From Bacillota bacterium (GTDB lineage Bacteria; Bacillota; Clostridia; Christensenellales; Aristaeellaceae), in contig JAEZJP010000042.1 in assembly GCA_023415715.1 (NCBI GenBank), positions 1 to 7,712 on the forward strand: DNA of 7,712 nucleotides. The letters run 5' to 3'. Below are positions 1-5,946 of this stretch, piece by piece (the stretch's first letter is position 1; every line of letters starts with the position of its first letter). Below the pieces are notes generated by a model. It had not been told where the DNA came from, made no database searches, and saw only the letters and a list, made by a program, of their open reading frames with translations. A program made the translations under genes and the position numbers.

Positions 1-311
1 AAGAGCACATCGCCGCGTTTTACCGTATCGCCTTCATTGACCTTCACATCAATAATGGTTCCAGGCATGGGCGCCTTCACGGACTGTCCGCCTGCAACGG
101 AGGCGGCCTTAGGAGCGGGGGCCTTCACCGGGGCAGCCGCCTGTACGGGAGCGGGCGCAGCAACGGGAGCGGCAACAGGGGCTACAACCGGAGCGGCGAC
201 GGGAGCGGCAACAGGAACAGCGGAACGGACTACTGGCGCAGCGCCGGCAGCCACTTCTTCCACTTCCACTTCATAAGAAACTCCATTGACGGTGATAACG
301 AATTTACGCAT
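1..311 (-). CDS. Biotin carboxyl carrier subunit of a sodium-pump acyl-CoA decarboxylase (3' end outside window)
   Basis: This is the biotin carrier subunit, which moves the carboxyl group from the carboxyltransferase to the membrane decarboxylase. The first 103 residues are visible. The N-terminus (MRKFVITVNGVSYEVEVEEV) is typical of gamma subunits of methylmalonyl-CoA, glutaconyl-CoA and related decarboxylases. An Ala/Pro/Val linker follows at about residues 21-70, including five tandem PV(A/V)A tetrapeptides at 33-52. The biotinyl domain then begins at about residue 77 (VKAPMPGTIIDVKVNEGD). The biotinylated lysine (usually in an MKM motif about 35 residues later) lies off the left edge and cannot be checked. 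The ATG at 309-311 has an AGGAGG site (320-325) 8 bases upstream. The gene starts 31 bases after the OadG-like gene and is the third gene of that operon. The partner could be another biotin-dependent decarboxylase, but its role as a biotin carrier is clear. Confidence 0.9.
   Translation of the reverse strand, partial: MRKFVITVNGVSYEVEVEEVAAGAAPVVRSAVPVAAPVAAPVVAPVAAPVAAPAPVQAAAPVKAPAPKAASVAGGQSVKAPMPGTIIDVKVNEGDTVKRGDVL
156..215 (-). repeat. Tandem 12-bp repeats encoding PV(A/V)A linker units
   Basis: Five consecutive 12-base units encode PVAA, PVAA, PVVA, PVAA and PVAA in the biotin carrier gene. They form the flexible Ala/Pro linker that lets the biotinyl domain swing between active sites. 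Codons vary between units (GCC/GCT/GCG, GTT/GTC). The repeat is therefore kept mainly at protein level, although units at both ends remain nearly identical. Confidence 0.75.
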
Positions 312-342
312 AATGTAACCCTCCTACAAATTATCAATCAAA

Positions 343-720
343 TTAGAAACGGCTGAAAACCTGTTCTTCACGGCCGGCCTTTTGCCAGGCAGGGCTTGTC
401 TCAATACGGCGGATCCTGCGTACAACAAAACCCGTTTCCTCTTCCCACAGGGCTGCAACGGCAGCGGTGAGCACAGCCACCAATTGCTCCTGTTCCTCCT
501 TCACCATTACGGCTGCAACAGCGCTGAATATCGCCGGCAGCGGTATCTCATCCGTATCTTCCTGTACCGGAGATTTCGCTTCTGGCGCAGCTGATTCCTC
601 TTTTTTCTCCTTGGACAGGCTTTTGAGCAGATTGATGCAAATAATGAGAATCGCAAGGCCTATAAACACGATGACCATGCCGACCACAGTCACGCCAAGG
701 CCAAACCATAACCGATCCAT
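343..720 (-). CDS. OadG-family small membrane subunit of sodium-pump decarboxylase
   Basis: This 125-residue protein fits the OadG/MmdD (delta or gamma) family, which holds the cytoplasmic carboxyltransferase against the membrane beta subunit. One strongly hydrophobic segment lies at about residues 6-32 (FGLGVTVVGMVIVFIGLAIL and on). A charged Lys/Glu linker (about 35-60) follows. The C-terminal part has QLVAVLTAAVAAL (80-92) and GFVVRRIRRIE (97-107), ending in AWQKAGREEQVFSRF, a pattern I recognise from clostridial family members. The start ATG at 718-720 has GGAGG at 725-729, a rather tight spacing of 4 bases. It begins 18 bases after the carboxyltransferase stop and is followed 31 bases later by the biotin carrier, so the three are cotranscribed. 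Small OadG-like proteins do not reveal the substrate, which has to come from the carboxyltransferase. Confidence 0.85.
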   Translation of the reverse strand: MDRLWFGLGVTVVGMVIVFIGLAILIICINLLKSLSKEKKEESAAPEAKSPVQEDTDEIPLPAIFSAVAAVMVKEEQEQLVAVLTAAVAALWEEETGFVVRRIRRIETSPAWQKAGREEQVFSRF

Positions 721-738
721 ATCTCCTCCCGTCCCTTC

Positions 739-2223
739 TTACAACGGCAGATTGCCGTGTTTTTTGGGCGGGTTGGAATCCCGCTTGGAAGACAACATCT
801 CAAGCGCGGCAATGACCAGCTTGCGGGTCTGCCCGGGTTCCACCACGTCGTCGATCATACCGTCCCTGGCCGCCTGAACGCCGTCGGCCACGTTAGCGGC
901 ATACTCCGCCGTAAGCCTTTCCCTTGCTTCCAGGGCAGGCTCCTTTGCAGCCTTCAGCTCGTCCTTATAAAGCACCTGAACAGCCGCTTCCGGAGACAAC
1001 GCGGAAATCACGGCGCCCGGCCAGGCATACGCCATATCGGCATTGGCTTTGCCGCACATGGCTACATAGCTTACGCCGATGGCGTTGCCCACTACCACGG
1101 ATACCTTGGGGCAGGTGGCTTCGGCATAGGCGTAAAGCAGCTGTCCGGCGGCGGTCAGCAGCCTGGCTTGATCCTCGGGATCGACCAGCTTCAGCCCTGC
1201 GGAGTTGATAATGCTCACCACCGGCAGGCTGAAGCAGTCGCAAAAGCGTACGAATCTGGCTGCTTTTGCGCATGCGCCGGGACAAAGCCGGCCCTCGTTA
1301 TGATCGGCGTTTGAACACACCACACCAACAGTCCGTCCGCCCAGGCGCCCCAAAGCAACACGGGTAGACTTTGCATATTCCGAATAAAGCTCAATAAAAC
1401 TTCCGCCATCCAGCAGGGCCGCAAGCAGTGCGCTGTAATCAGCCACGTCCGCTTCGGGCATCAAACGGTTCAAGTCGTCCATGTCCACGATGGGGGCATC
1501 CTCGGCGTTGCAGCCCGGCAGCAATCCAAGCAGCGATACAGCCAGCTTGATTGCCTCAGCCTCGTTATCCGCGGTAAGCGCAATGCCGCCCTGTTTAGCA
1601 AGCACATCCGCCCCGCCCAGGGTTTTTGCCGTATAGTCTTTCCCTGTGGCCGAGCTGACCACCTGAGGTCCGAACACCATCAATTCCCCTACATTCTTGG
1701 CCATGATACTGATATCGGCCAAGCGGGCAATCAATGCCGCGCCACCCACGCAGGGACCGAGTATCAGGGAGATCATTGGGCATACGCCGCTCAGCCGTGC
1801 CATTTTTGCATAAACCTTTGCGTAGGCATCCATGGCTTTTGCACCTTCATCCAGGCGGACACCTGCGCTGTCGCACAGCGCTATTACAGGAGCGCCGGTC
1901 TTCAGCGCAAGATCCAGCACCTTGAGGATCTTCGCTGCCTGCAATTCCCCCATCGCGCCGCCATGCACGGTATAATCCTGGGCAAACAAATAGACGGGGC
2001 GGTCTTCCACCGTGCCATAACCCGTCACCACACCGGCGCCGTCTTCCTTTTGGGAGACCAATGTGTCCATCTCCACAAAACTGCCTTGGTCCAACAGCTT
2101 TGCGATGCGCTCCCGGGCTGTCATTTTTCCGGCTGCACGCTGCTTTTCGACGCGCGCCGCATCCCCGTTAAGGATGGTCTGCTTTTTCGACAGCACCTGC
2201 GCAATGTCCTGGGTGTTTTTCAT
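739..2223 (-). CDS. mmdA: Acyl-CoA carboxyltransferase subunit, methylmalonyl-CoA decarboxylase alpha-like
   Basis: This 494-residue protein is a crotonase-fold carboxyltransferase (PF01039 family). It is expected to transfer the carboxyl group of an acyl-CoA to biotin on the carrier subunit. The N-terminus has KMTARERIAKLLDQGSFVEMD (33-53), then HGGAMGELQAAKIL (87-100), DSAGVRLDEGA (118-128) and the first oxyanion-hole loop GPCVGGA (156-162). The C-terminal half has KAARFVRFCD (320-329), LLYAYAEATCPK (362-373), ADMAYAWPGA (395-404) and the typical ending KKHGNLPL. The length is close to MmdA (about 510) and shorter than glutaconyl-CoA decarboxylase alpha (near 590). Several conserved positions differ: the usual RKAYGGAY loop reads GNAIGVSY (379-386), and the usual DVPGF reads INSAGL (339-344). 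The ATG at 2221-2223 has AAGGAG (2231-2236) 7 bases upstream. It is the first gene of an operon with the OadG-like and biotin carrier genes. The family and pump role are secure; the substrate and symbol are tentative. Confidence 0.8.
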   Translation of the reverse strand: MKNTQDIAQVLSKKQTILNGDAARVEKQRAAGKMTARERIAKLLDQGSFVEMDTLVSQKEDGAGVVTGYGTVEDRPVYLFAQDYTVHGGAMGELQAAKILKVLDLALKTGAPVIALCDSAGVRLDEGAKAMDAYAKVYAKMARLSGVCPMISLILGPCVGGAALIARLADISIMAKNVGELMVFGPQVVSSATGKDYTAKTLGGADVLAKQGGIALTADNEAEAIKLAVSLLGLLPGCNAEDAPIVDMDDLNRLMPEADVADYSALLAALLDGGSFIELYSEYAKSTRVALGRLGGRTVGVVCSNADHNEGRLCPGACAKAARFVRFCDCFSLPVVSIINSAGLKLVDPEDQARLLTAAGQLLYAYAEATCPKVSVVVGNAIGVSYVAMCGKANADMAYAWPGAVISALSPEAAVQVLYKDELKAAKEPALEARERLTAEYAANVADGVQAARDGMIDDVVEPGQTRKLVIAALEMLSSKRDSNPPKKHGNLPL

Positions 2224-2275
2224 GCCCGTTCTCCTTCCATGGATTCCATTAATCCGATTTTAAAGTAATAAATAA

Positions 2276-2290
2276 GGTTCAAATTTAACC
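2276..2290. promoter_or_regulatory. Candidate operator palindrome upstream of decarboxylase operon
   Basis: On the minus strand this reads GGTTAAATTTGAACC, a 15-base palindrome with 6 of 7 pairs matching. It sits 52 bases upstream of the carboxyltransferase start, where a regulator could act. No convincing -35/-10 pair was found in the 150-base AT-rich gap (2224-2368), so both promoter position and operator function are guesses. Confidence 0.25.
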
Positions 2291-2368
2291 CGATTTCTAT
2301 TATTCTCCGTTCTTCCCCTATTTCCTGCTGAAAATCGCAGATTCATTGATGTTTTTTTAACGTACTCA

Positions 2369-2400
2369 TAAAAGAAACGGGTTGTCCGGATGGACAACCC
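2369..2400 (-). terminator. Rho-independent terminator after mnmM
   Basis: There is a perfect 9-bp stem, GGGTTGTCC (2379-2387) with GGACAACCC (2392-2400), and a 4-base loop. On the minus strand it is followed by GTTTCTTTTA, an interrupted U-rich tail. It lies 12 bases past the mnmM stop and separates the RNA-modification operon from the decarboxylase operon. Confidence 0.85.
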
Positions 2401-2412
2401 TAGACGAGCCTA

Positions 2413-2979
2413 TTATTGCCTTTGAAGTATAAAGCATTCCGGCGAACCCGGCCCTGCATTTAAAAACTGCTGGTGAAGAACATTAAACGATTGCGGAGGA
2501 AGCGAGGCAAGGAAAGCTTTCAATTCCTGAAGCTCACGGCTCCCCTCCTCATGCCCCGGATAGACGCATACGGTGCAAACACCGCCCGGAAGCAGCAGCT
2601 GCAAGCAGCCTTCCACGGCCGCGCGTGTCGTCTCCCAGCGGGTGGTAACGGATTTGTCTCCGCCGGGAAGCCAGCCCAGATTGAATACCGCCAATTTTAC
2701 GGGTTCCTTTACCACCTGCAAAACATGTTCGTGACCCATATGGTGAAGCTCGCACCTATTCAGAATACCTTCCTGCATAAGCAATCCGCGCGTTCTTACT
2801 ACAGCCGGCTCCTGCACATCGAAGGCGATCACTTTCCCGTTTTCCCCCACCAGCCGGGCCAGGGCACATGTATCCTGGCCGTTGCCCATGGTGGCGTCAA
2901 TCACCCGGTCACCGGAGCCCAGCAATTGACGGTGGCACTCCGCCGCAAGGTACCTGGCGCTTTTCAACAAATAGGCCAT
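2413..2979 (-). CDS. mnmM: tRNA 5-aminomethyl-2-thiouridine methyltransferase MnmM (YtqB family)
   Basis: This 188-residue class I SAM-dependent methyltransferase belongs to the YtqB/PF06962 family, formerly called rRNA methylase. In Bacillus subtilis and Staphylococcus aureus the family was shown to methylate nm5s2U to mnm5s2U at the wobble position of certain tRNAs. Visible marks are the SAM-binding motif I, VIDATMGNGQDT (26-37), an acidic residue after the second strand (FDVQE, 53-57), the family signature FNLGWLPGGDKSVTT (99-113), and VYPGHEEGSRE (139-149). The length matches the roughly 190-residue family norm. The ATG at 2977-2979 lies only 5 bases after the pseudouridine synthase stop. 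The only ribosome binding site is a weak AAGGG about 12 bases away inside that gene, which suggests translational coupling. The two neighbours both modify structural RNA. The terminator at 2369-2400 closes the unit. Confidence 0.88.
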   Translation of the reverse strand: MAYLLKSARYLAAECHRQLLGSGDRVIDATMGNGQDTCALARLVGENGKVIAFDVQEPAVVRTRGLLMQEGILNRCELHHMGHEHVLQVVKEPVKLAVFNLGWLPGGDKSVTTRWETTRAAVEGCLQLLLPGGVCTVCVYPGHEEGSRELQELKAFLASLPPQSFNVLHQQFLNAGPGSPECFILQRQ

Positions 2980-2984
2980 ATCTG

Positions 2985-3689
2985 TTACAAGCCCTTCAGC
3001 AGCCTTACTTCATCCGCCGTCAGATGCCGCCATTGGCCCCGCTGCACATCCCCAAGCTTTAAGGGGCCGAACTGCACGCGGCGTAAAAGCACCACCTGAT
3101 GGCCTACCGCCTCAAACATGCGCCGCACCTGCCGGTTGCGCCCCTCATGAATAGAAACAAGCACCGATGTGGAAAATGCGTCATATCTCAAAATACGAAC
3201 CTTAGCAGGCGCGGTCTTCCGCTCGCCCAGCCACACGCCCTCCTGCAGCCGCTTGGCCGTTTCAGGCTCCAAACGATTGGAGACCTTGGCCAAATAGACC
3301 TTCTCCACCTCCCGGCTGGGGTGGAGCATCCGCTGGGTCACTTCCCCATCATTGGTCAGCAGCAAAAGCCCTTCGCTGTCAAAGTCCAGCCTCCCCACGG
3401 GATACAGCCGCACGGGATATTCCTTGAACCTGTCCAGCACGGTAGGCCGCCCCTCCGGATCGGAAGCGGTAGTCACTTCGCCCATAGGCTTGTGGTATAA
3501 AAGATAATGCTTTTCTTCTTCCGGCGTTACAGGCTTGTCATCCACCAACACCTGATCAGTTGGTTCCACCTGAACGCCCATCTGCGTGACAACGATGCCG
3601 CCTATCTTTACCCGGCCTTCGGCAATCATCTTTTCCGCCGTCCGCCTGGAAGCGACCCCGCACTGGGCCAGGAATTTTTGCAAGCGCAT
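2985..3689 (-). CDS. rluB: RsuA/RluB-family 16S/23S rRNA pseudouridine synthase
   Basis: This 234-residue protein isomerises a specific uridine in rRNA to pseudouridine. An S4 RNA-binding domain comes first (MRLQKFLAQCGVASRR, 1-16, to about residue 57). The catalytic domain follows, with YHKPMGEVTT (65-74) and the family motif GRLDFDSEGLLLLTNDGE (99-116). The catalytic aspartate is residue 102. HPSREVEKVYLAKV (123-136), HEGRNRQVRRMFEAVGH (181-197) and LLRRVQFGPLKL (201-212) complete the family pattern. The ATG at 3687-3689 was chosen because MRLQKFLAQ is the usual family N-terminus. A TTG 15 bases upstream (3704) would add MGIDH and lacks a clear ribosome binding site. The closest family is RluB (23S U2605) rather than RsuA, but this cannot be settled without alignment. 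It follows the acetyltransferase by 65 bases and precedes mnmM. Confidence 0.88.
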   Translation of the reverse strand: MRLQKFLAQCGVASRRTAEKMIAEGRVKIGGIVVTQMGVQVEPTDQVLVDDKPVTPEEEKHYLLYHKPMGEVTTASDPEGRPTVLDRFKEYPVRLYPVGRLDFDSEGLLLLTNDGEVTQRMLHPSREVEKVYLAKVSNRLEPETAKRLQEGVWLGERKTAPAKVRILRYDAFSTSVLVSIHEGRNRQVRRMFEAVGHQVVLLRRVQFGPLKLGDVQRGQWRHLTADEVRLLKGL

Positions 3690-3701
3690 GTGATCTATCC
3701 C

Positions 3702-3762
3702 CAATCAAACGGCAGTAAGTTACAGCAGTCAAATATCTATCAGTCAAGCGGCAATCAATCAA
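3702..3762. repeat. Five clustered CARTCAA heptamers
   Basis: CAATCAA or CAGTCAA (TTGAYTG on the minus strand) occurs at 3702, 3726, 3741, 3752 and 3756, in one orientation. The cluster spans the gap between the acetyltransferase stop and the pseudouridine synthase start. It overlaps the candidate -35 box of the rluB promoter. Function is unknown; it may be a binding-site cluster or drift of a short AT-rich repeat. Confidence 0.5.
3719..3747 (-). promoter_or_regulatory. Candidate promoter for rluB-mnmM
   Basis: On the minus strand TTGACT (3742-3747) and TGTAAC (3719-3724) are 17 bases apart. They match the sigma-A -35 and -10 boxes at 5/6 and 4/6 positions. The start site would lie about 22 bases before the rluB ATG. 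Read-through from the acetyltransferase gene is equally possible because no terminator separates them. Confidence 0.35.
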
Positions 3763-4312
3763 ATAAGAGGTAGAAGAACAGCGCGCTGTCACGAAGCGCG
3801 GGCGGCTTTTGGAACTGCTTCGGTGTAGCGGCATACAGCATTCTGTCCACGCCGCCCAGTACGAATCCGCAGCTTTGATAGAATTGGCAGGCCACAGGGT
3901 TTCCATCCTGCGTTTCCACCATGATTCCTTTCAAACCCTGATGAAGCGCCCAGCTGCGGCAAGCCTCCAGCAGTGCCTTGCCTACGCCCTTGCGGCGGCT
4001 ACGCACATCCACACGGATGTCCCACAGCATGGCAAGGTTGTTCCAATGACGGGCCGCCACCGCCTGGCCTACAGGCTGCCCATCCAAAAATCCAAAAAAG
4101 CACACCGCATCTTTCCGCTTAAGCAGCTCTTGCGGCGTAAACAGGCTTTCCGGCGGATAGGTGCGCCATTCCGCCTTGCCAAGAGGCATGTATTCCAGAG
4201 AAAAACCGGAGCGGGCCACCCGCACAGCGGCCAGTTCCCCCACCAGATATCTGTTATCAATCTGGTTGTATAAAGGGATCATGGCTTCACTCAAGGGCAG
4301 GATTGTCAGCAT
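3755..4312 (-). CDS. GNAT N-acetyltransferase, streptothricin acetyltransferase-like
   Basis: This 185-residue GNAT-fold enzyme is expected to move acetyl from acetyl-CoA to an amine. The pyrophosphate-binding loop RRKGVGKA (106-113) fits the R/QxxGxG/A rule, preceded by strand DIRVDVRSR (98-106). The segment GIMVETQDGNPVACQFYQSCGF (129-150) followed by GGVDRMLYA (153-161) is very like the equivalent region I recall in streptothricin acetyltransferases (SAT4, SatA/YyaR). So is the aromatic C-terminal ending ALFFYLLF. Those enzymes acetylate the beta-lysine amine of streptothricin, but many close relatives have no known substrate. The start ATG at 4310-4312 has AAGGAG (4320-4325) 7 bases upstream. 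An earlier ATG at 4317-4319 is out of frame. It probably leads an operon with rluB and mnmM. Resistance activity is inference only. Confidence 0.8.
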   Translation of the reverse strand: MLTILPLSEAMIPLYNQIDNRYLVGELAAVRVARSGFSLEYMPLGKAEWRTYPPESLFTPQELLKRKDAVCFFGFLDGQPVGQAVAARHWNNLAMLWDIRVDVRSRRKGVGKALLEACRSWALHQGLKGIMVETQDGNPVACQFYQSCGFVLGGVDRMLYAATPKQFQKPPALRDSALFFYLLFD

Positions 4313-4355
4313 GCTGCATCTCCTTCACGGCCGGACGGTTTCCAATGCCTTTGCC

Positions 4356-4384
4356 AGCATACCAAAAAAATCGACAAAATACAA
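4356..4384 (-). promoter_or_regulatory. Candidate promoter for acetyltransferase gene
   Basis: On the minus strand TTGTAT (4379-4384) and TATGCT (4356-4361) are 17 bases apart, with TGG just before the -10 box, giving an extended -10. The hexamers themselves match only 3/6 and 4/6. The gap is the only place for a promoter because the upstream operon ends at 4438-4472. Confidence 0.3.
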
Positions 4385-4437
4385 GCAGTGCTGCGCCGTT
4401 TTCATTATCCCAATATAAAGCATTCCCATAAATAAGT

Positions 4438-4472
4438 AAAAAAAACAGGCCTCACCTTATAGGTAAGGCCTG
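4438..4472 (-). terminator. Rho-independent terminator of the PadR-DUF1700-DUF4097 operon
   Basis: The stem is CAGGCCT (4446-4452) with AGGCCTG (4466-4472), extended by three inner pairs after one mismatch. The loop is TTATA. On the minus strand eight T residues follow directly (A-run at 4438-4445). It sits 17 bases past the stop of the DUF4097 gene. It is a strong terminator in that direction; no T-run follows on the plus strand. Confidence 0.93.
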
Positions 4473-4489
4473 ATGCCTAATATATCATG

Positions 4490-5371
4490 TCACTCATCGA
4501 GGAAGCTGATGTTGATGGCGCCGTTGGAGGTATTCACCGTCAGTTTGAACGGGCCTTTGCCGCCGTCACCCAGGTTATCGTCAGCATTGGAGGTATCGGA
4601 AGAGATAGTGTAATCCGAGCGCTTTCCGCCAACGCTGCCGGAGATGGAACCGTTGGAGCTTTTCAGTTCGATGGCAGCGGATGTCACCTGATCCACCACA
4701 ACGCGGCCGTTGGAGGTATCCAGGTACAGCCTGTCTTTGGCGGCCACCTGCCTGGCCGTGAGCGAACCGTTGGAAGATCTCATGTCCACCGTACCGGAAA
4801 CGATCACTTTGTCCAGGGTTACTGCACCGTTGGAGGAATGGGCACTTGCAAGAGTTGCGGATACGTTGTTCATATTAATCGAAGCGTTGGAAGTATCGAT
4901 GCGCACATCACCCGCAGCCGTAAGACCGGATACGTTTACAGAACCGTTGGAGGTATCCAGCTCAAGTGCGCCGGCATACGTTTCGGGCACAACCACTTCC
5001 ACGTTCAGATTTGCCTGATTGGTAAACCAGCTGCCTATATTGAACAAATTGTCGTATTTGTACTTGAGTGTAAGTTTACCGCCATCCAGCGATACCTCAT
5101 ACGGATCCTTTTCACTCGTGTAATAATGAATCGAGATCTCACTGCCCTTGGAAGGCGTCACCGTAATGGGCATGTTCCTGGCTCTGATCGTTATTTGATC
5201 AACTCCATCCGCATTTACGGTATAATCTTCCTTTTCATATACAATTTCCGTCCCTTTGATACCCCACGTAGGTGCACCGGATGCAAAAGCCCCCATGCTC
5301 ACAAAGTACAGTGCCAGGCCAACCACCAGCAATATGCCGGCCAATTTCAGAATTGAGTTTTTCCTGTTCAT
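4490..5371 (-). CDS. DUF4097 family beta-repeat envelope protein
   Basis: This 293-residue protein has one N-terminal hydrophobic segment (about 7-30, ILKLAGILLVVGLALYFVSM). It is therefore either membrane-anchored with an outside domain or a secreted protein whose signal was kept. Residues 55-130 form a strand-rich head. From 139 on there are eight repeats centred on TSNG/SSNG/TSNA (140, 160, 179, 199, 219, 238, 260 and 281), spaced 19-22 residues, with alternating hydrophobic strands. This fits a DUF4097 beta-solenoid like LiaG and YvlB, proteins linked to envelope-stress responses in Bacillus. The ATG at 5369-5371 has AGGAGG (5380-5385) at 8 bases. It overlaps the stop of the upstream gene by 4 bases (ATGA), so translation is coupled. 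A longer frame reaching 5683 exists but would lie inside the upstream gene. The biochemical function is unknown. Confidence 0.88.
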   Translation of the reverse strand: MNRKNSILKLAGILLVVGLALYFVSMGAFASGAPTWGIKGTEIVYEKEDYTVNADGVDQITIRARNMPITVTPSKGSEISIHYYTSEKDPYEVSLDGGKLTLKYKYDNLFNIGSWFTNQANLNVEVVVPETYAGALELDTSNGSVNVSGLTAAGDVRIDTSNASINMNNVSATLASAHSSNGAVTLDKVIVSGTVDMRSSNGSLTARQVAAKDRLYLDTSNGRVVVDQVTSAAIELKSSNGSISGSVGGKRSDYTISSDTSNADDNLGDGGKGPFKLTVNTSNGAINISFLDE

Positions 5372-5946
5372 ACGATTCCCCTCCTCACAAATCCCTTTTT
5401 TATGCGTGATACCAGGCGCAGTGTTGCGCCCGTGGCCAAGGGAATGGCTCCCTTCGCCCCGTAAAACAGAAAGATGGAAAGCCCCATGGCCGCCATCCCC
5501 AAGCCGATTTGCCCAACCACAGGCACCCCAAAGTGGTAACCGCCAATGAAAAGCGTAATGATGGCCGCCATACCGCCCGAAAACAATGCCAGGCAGACCG
5601 CCCAAAGTACCAGCACCATGACCCACGCCAGCGTCAGCATAACCACCATCAGCGCCGCACCGGTAACCAGCAGCGGGAACCATAGCGGAAAGCCCAGAAT
5701 GATCATAGCGATCATGAAACCGGACATTTTTGCTCTGGGCGCTGTTGTTCCCTTGAAATCCGCGGCTACCCTACGGGCAATGACGTGCATGGGCTCCATT
5801 TTGGCCACGGCCTCTTCTTCGGTCATGCCTTCCTCCATACGGTCGGCTATGATTTCCGTATAGTAGTGAAGCGTTTGTTCAATTTCCCGCTGCGGCAGGC
5901 CATGCAATTCCTGCCTCAGCCCTTCAAGAAATTGTTTCCGCGTCAT
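5368..5946 (-). CDS. HAAS/DUF1700 domain membrane protein
   Basis: This 192-residue protein has an N-terminal soluble helical domain (1-65). It starts MTRKQFLEGLRQELHGLP, contains EIEQTLHYYTEIIADRMEEGMTEEEA split over helices, and has AVAKMEPMHVIARRV. This is the HAAS/DUF1700 pattern. It is followed by about four hydrophobic segments: 76-95, 97-120, 122-138 and 143-163. The C-terminal tail is basic (RIKKGFVRR). Genes of this kind are frequently placed between a PadR regulator and a DUF4097 gene, and the same order is seen here. The family is thought to act in membrane-linked signalling, but no biochemical role is established. The ATG at 5944-5946 has AGGAGG (5955-5960) 8 bases upstream, inside padR, and overlaps the padR stop as ATGA. 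Both ends of the gene overlap a neighbour by 4 bases, which implies strict co-expression. Confidence 0.88.
   Translation of the reverse strand: MTRKQFLEGLRQELHGLPQREIEQTLHYYTEIIADRMEEGMTEEEAVAKMEPMHVIARRVAADFKGTTAPRAKMSGFMIAMIILGFPLWFPLLVTGAALMVVMLTLAWVMVLVLWAVCLALFSGGMAAIITLFIGGYHFGVPVVGQIGLGMAAMGLSIFLFYGAKGAIPLATGATLRLVSRIKKGFVRRGIV

Noticed and set aside
37..276. Plus-strand reading frame rich in Gly, Ala and Thr
   Set aside because: It is the mirror of the Ala/Pro linker of the biotin carrier gene and has no ribosome binding site.
2473..3099. Plus-strand reading frame of 208 residues
   Set aside because: It is antisense to mnmM and part of the pseudouridine synthase gene, whose minus-strand products carry clear family motifs.
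2985..3704. TTG start of the pseudouridine synthase at 3704
   Set aside because: It adds five residues not typical of the family and lacks a better ribosome binding site than the ATG at 3689.
4521..4953. CRISPR-like array of evenly spaced repeats
   Set aside because: The repeat unit is only about 10 bases, varies between copies, and is in-frame coding for beta-repeat turns.
4490..5683. A 397-residue reading of the DUF4097 gene starting at 5683
   Set aside because: The extra 104 residues lie inside the HAAS gene in another frame. The strong AGGAGG site at 5380-5385 and the hydrophobic N-terminus place the start at 5371.
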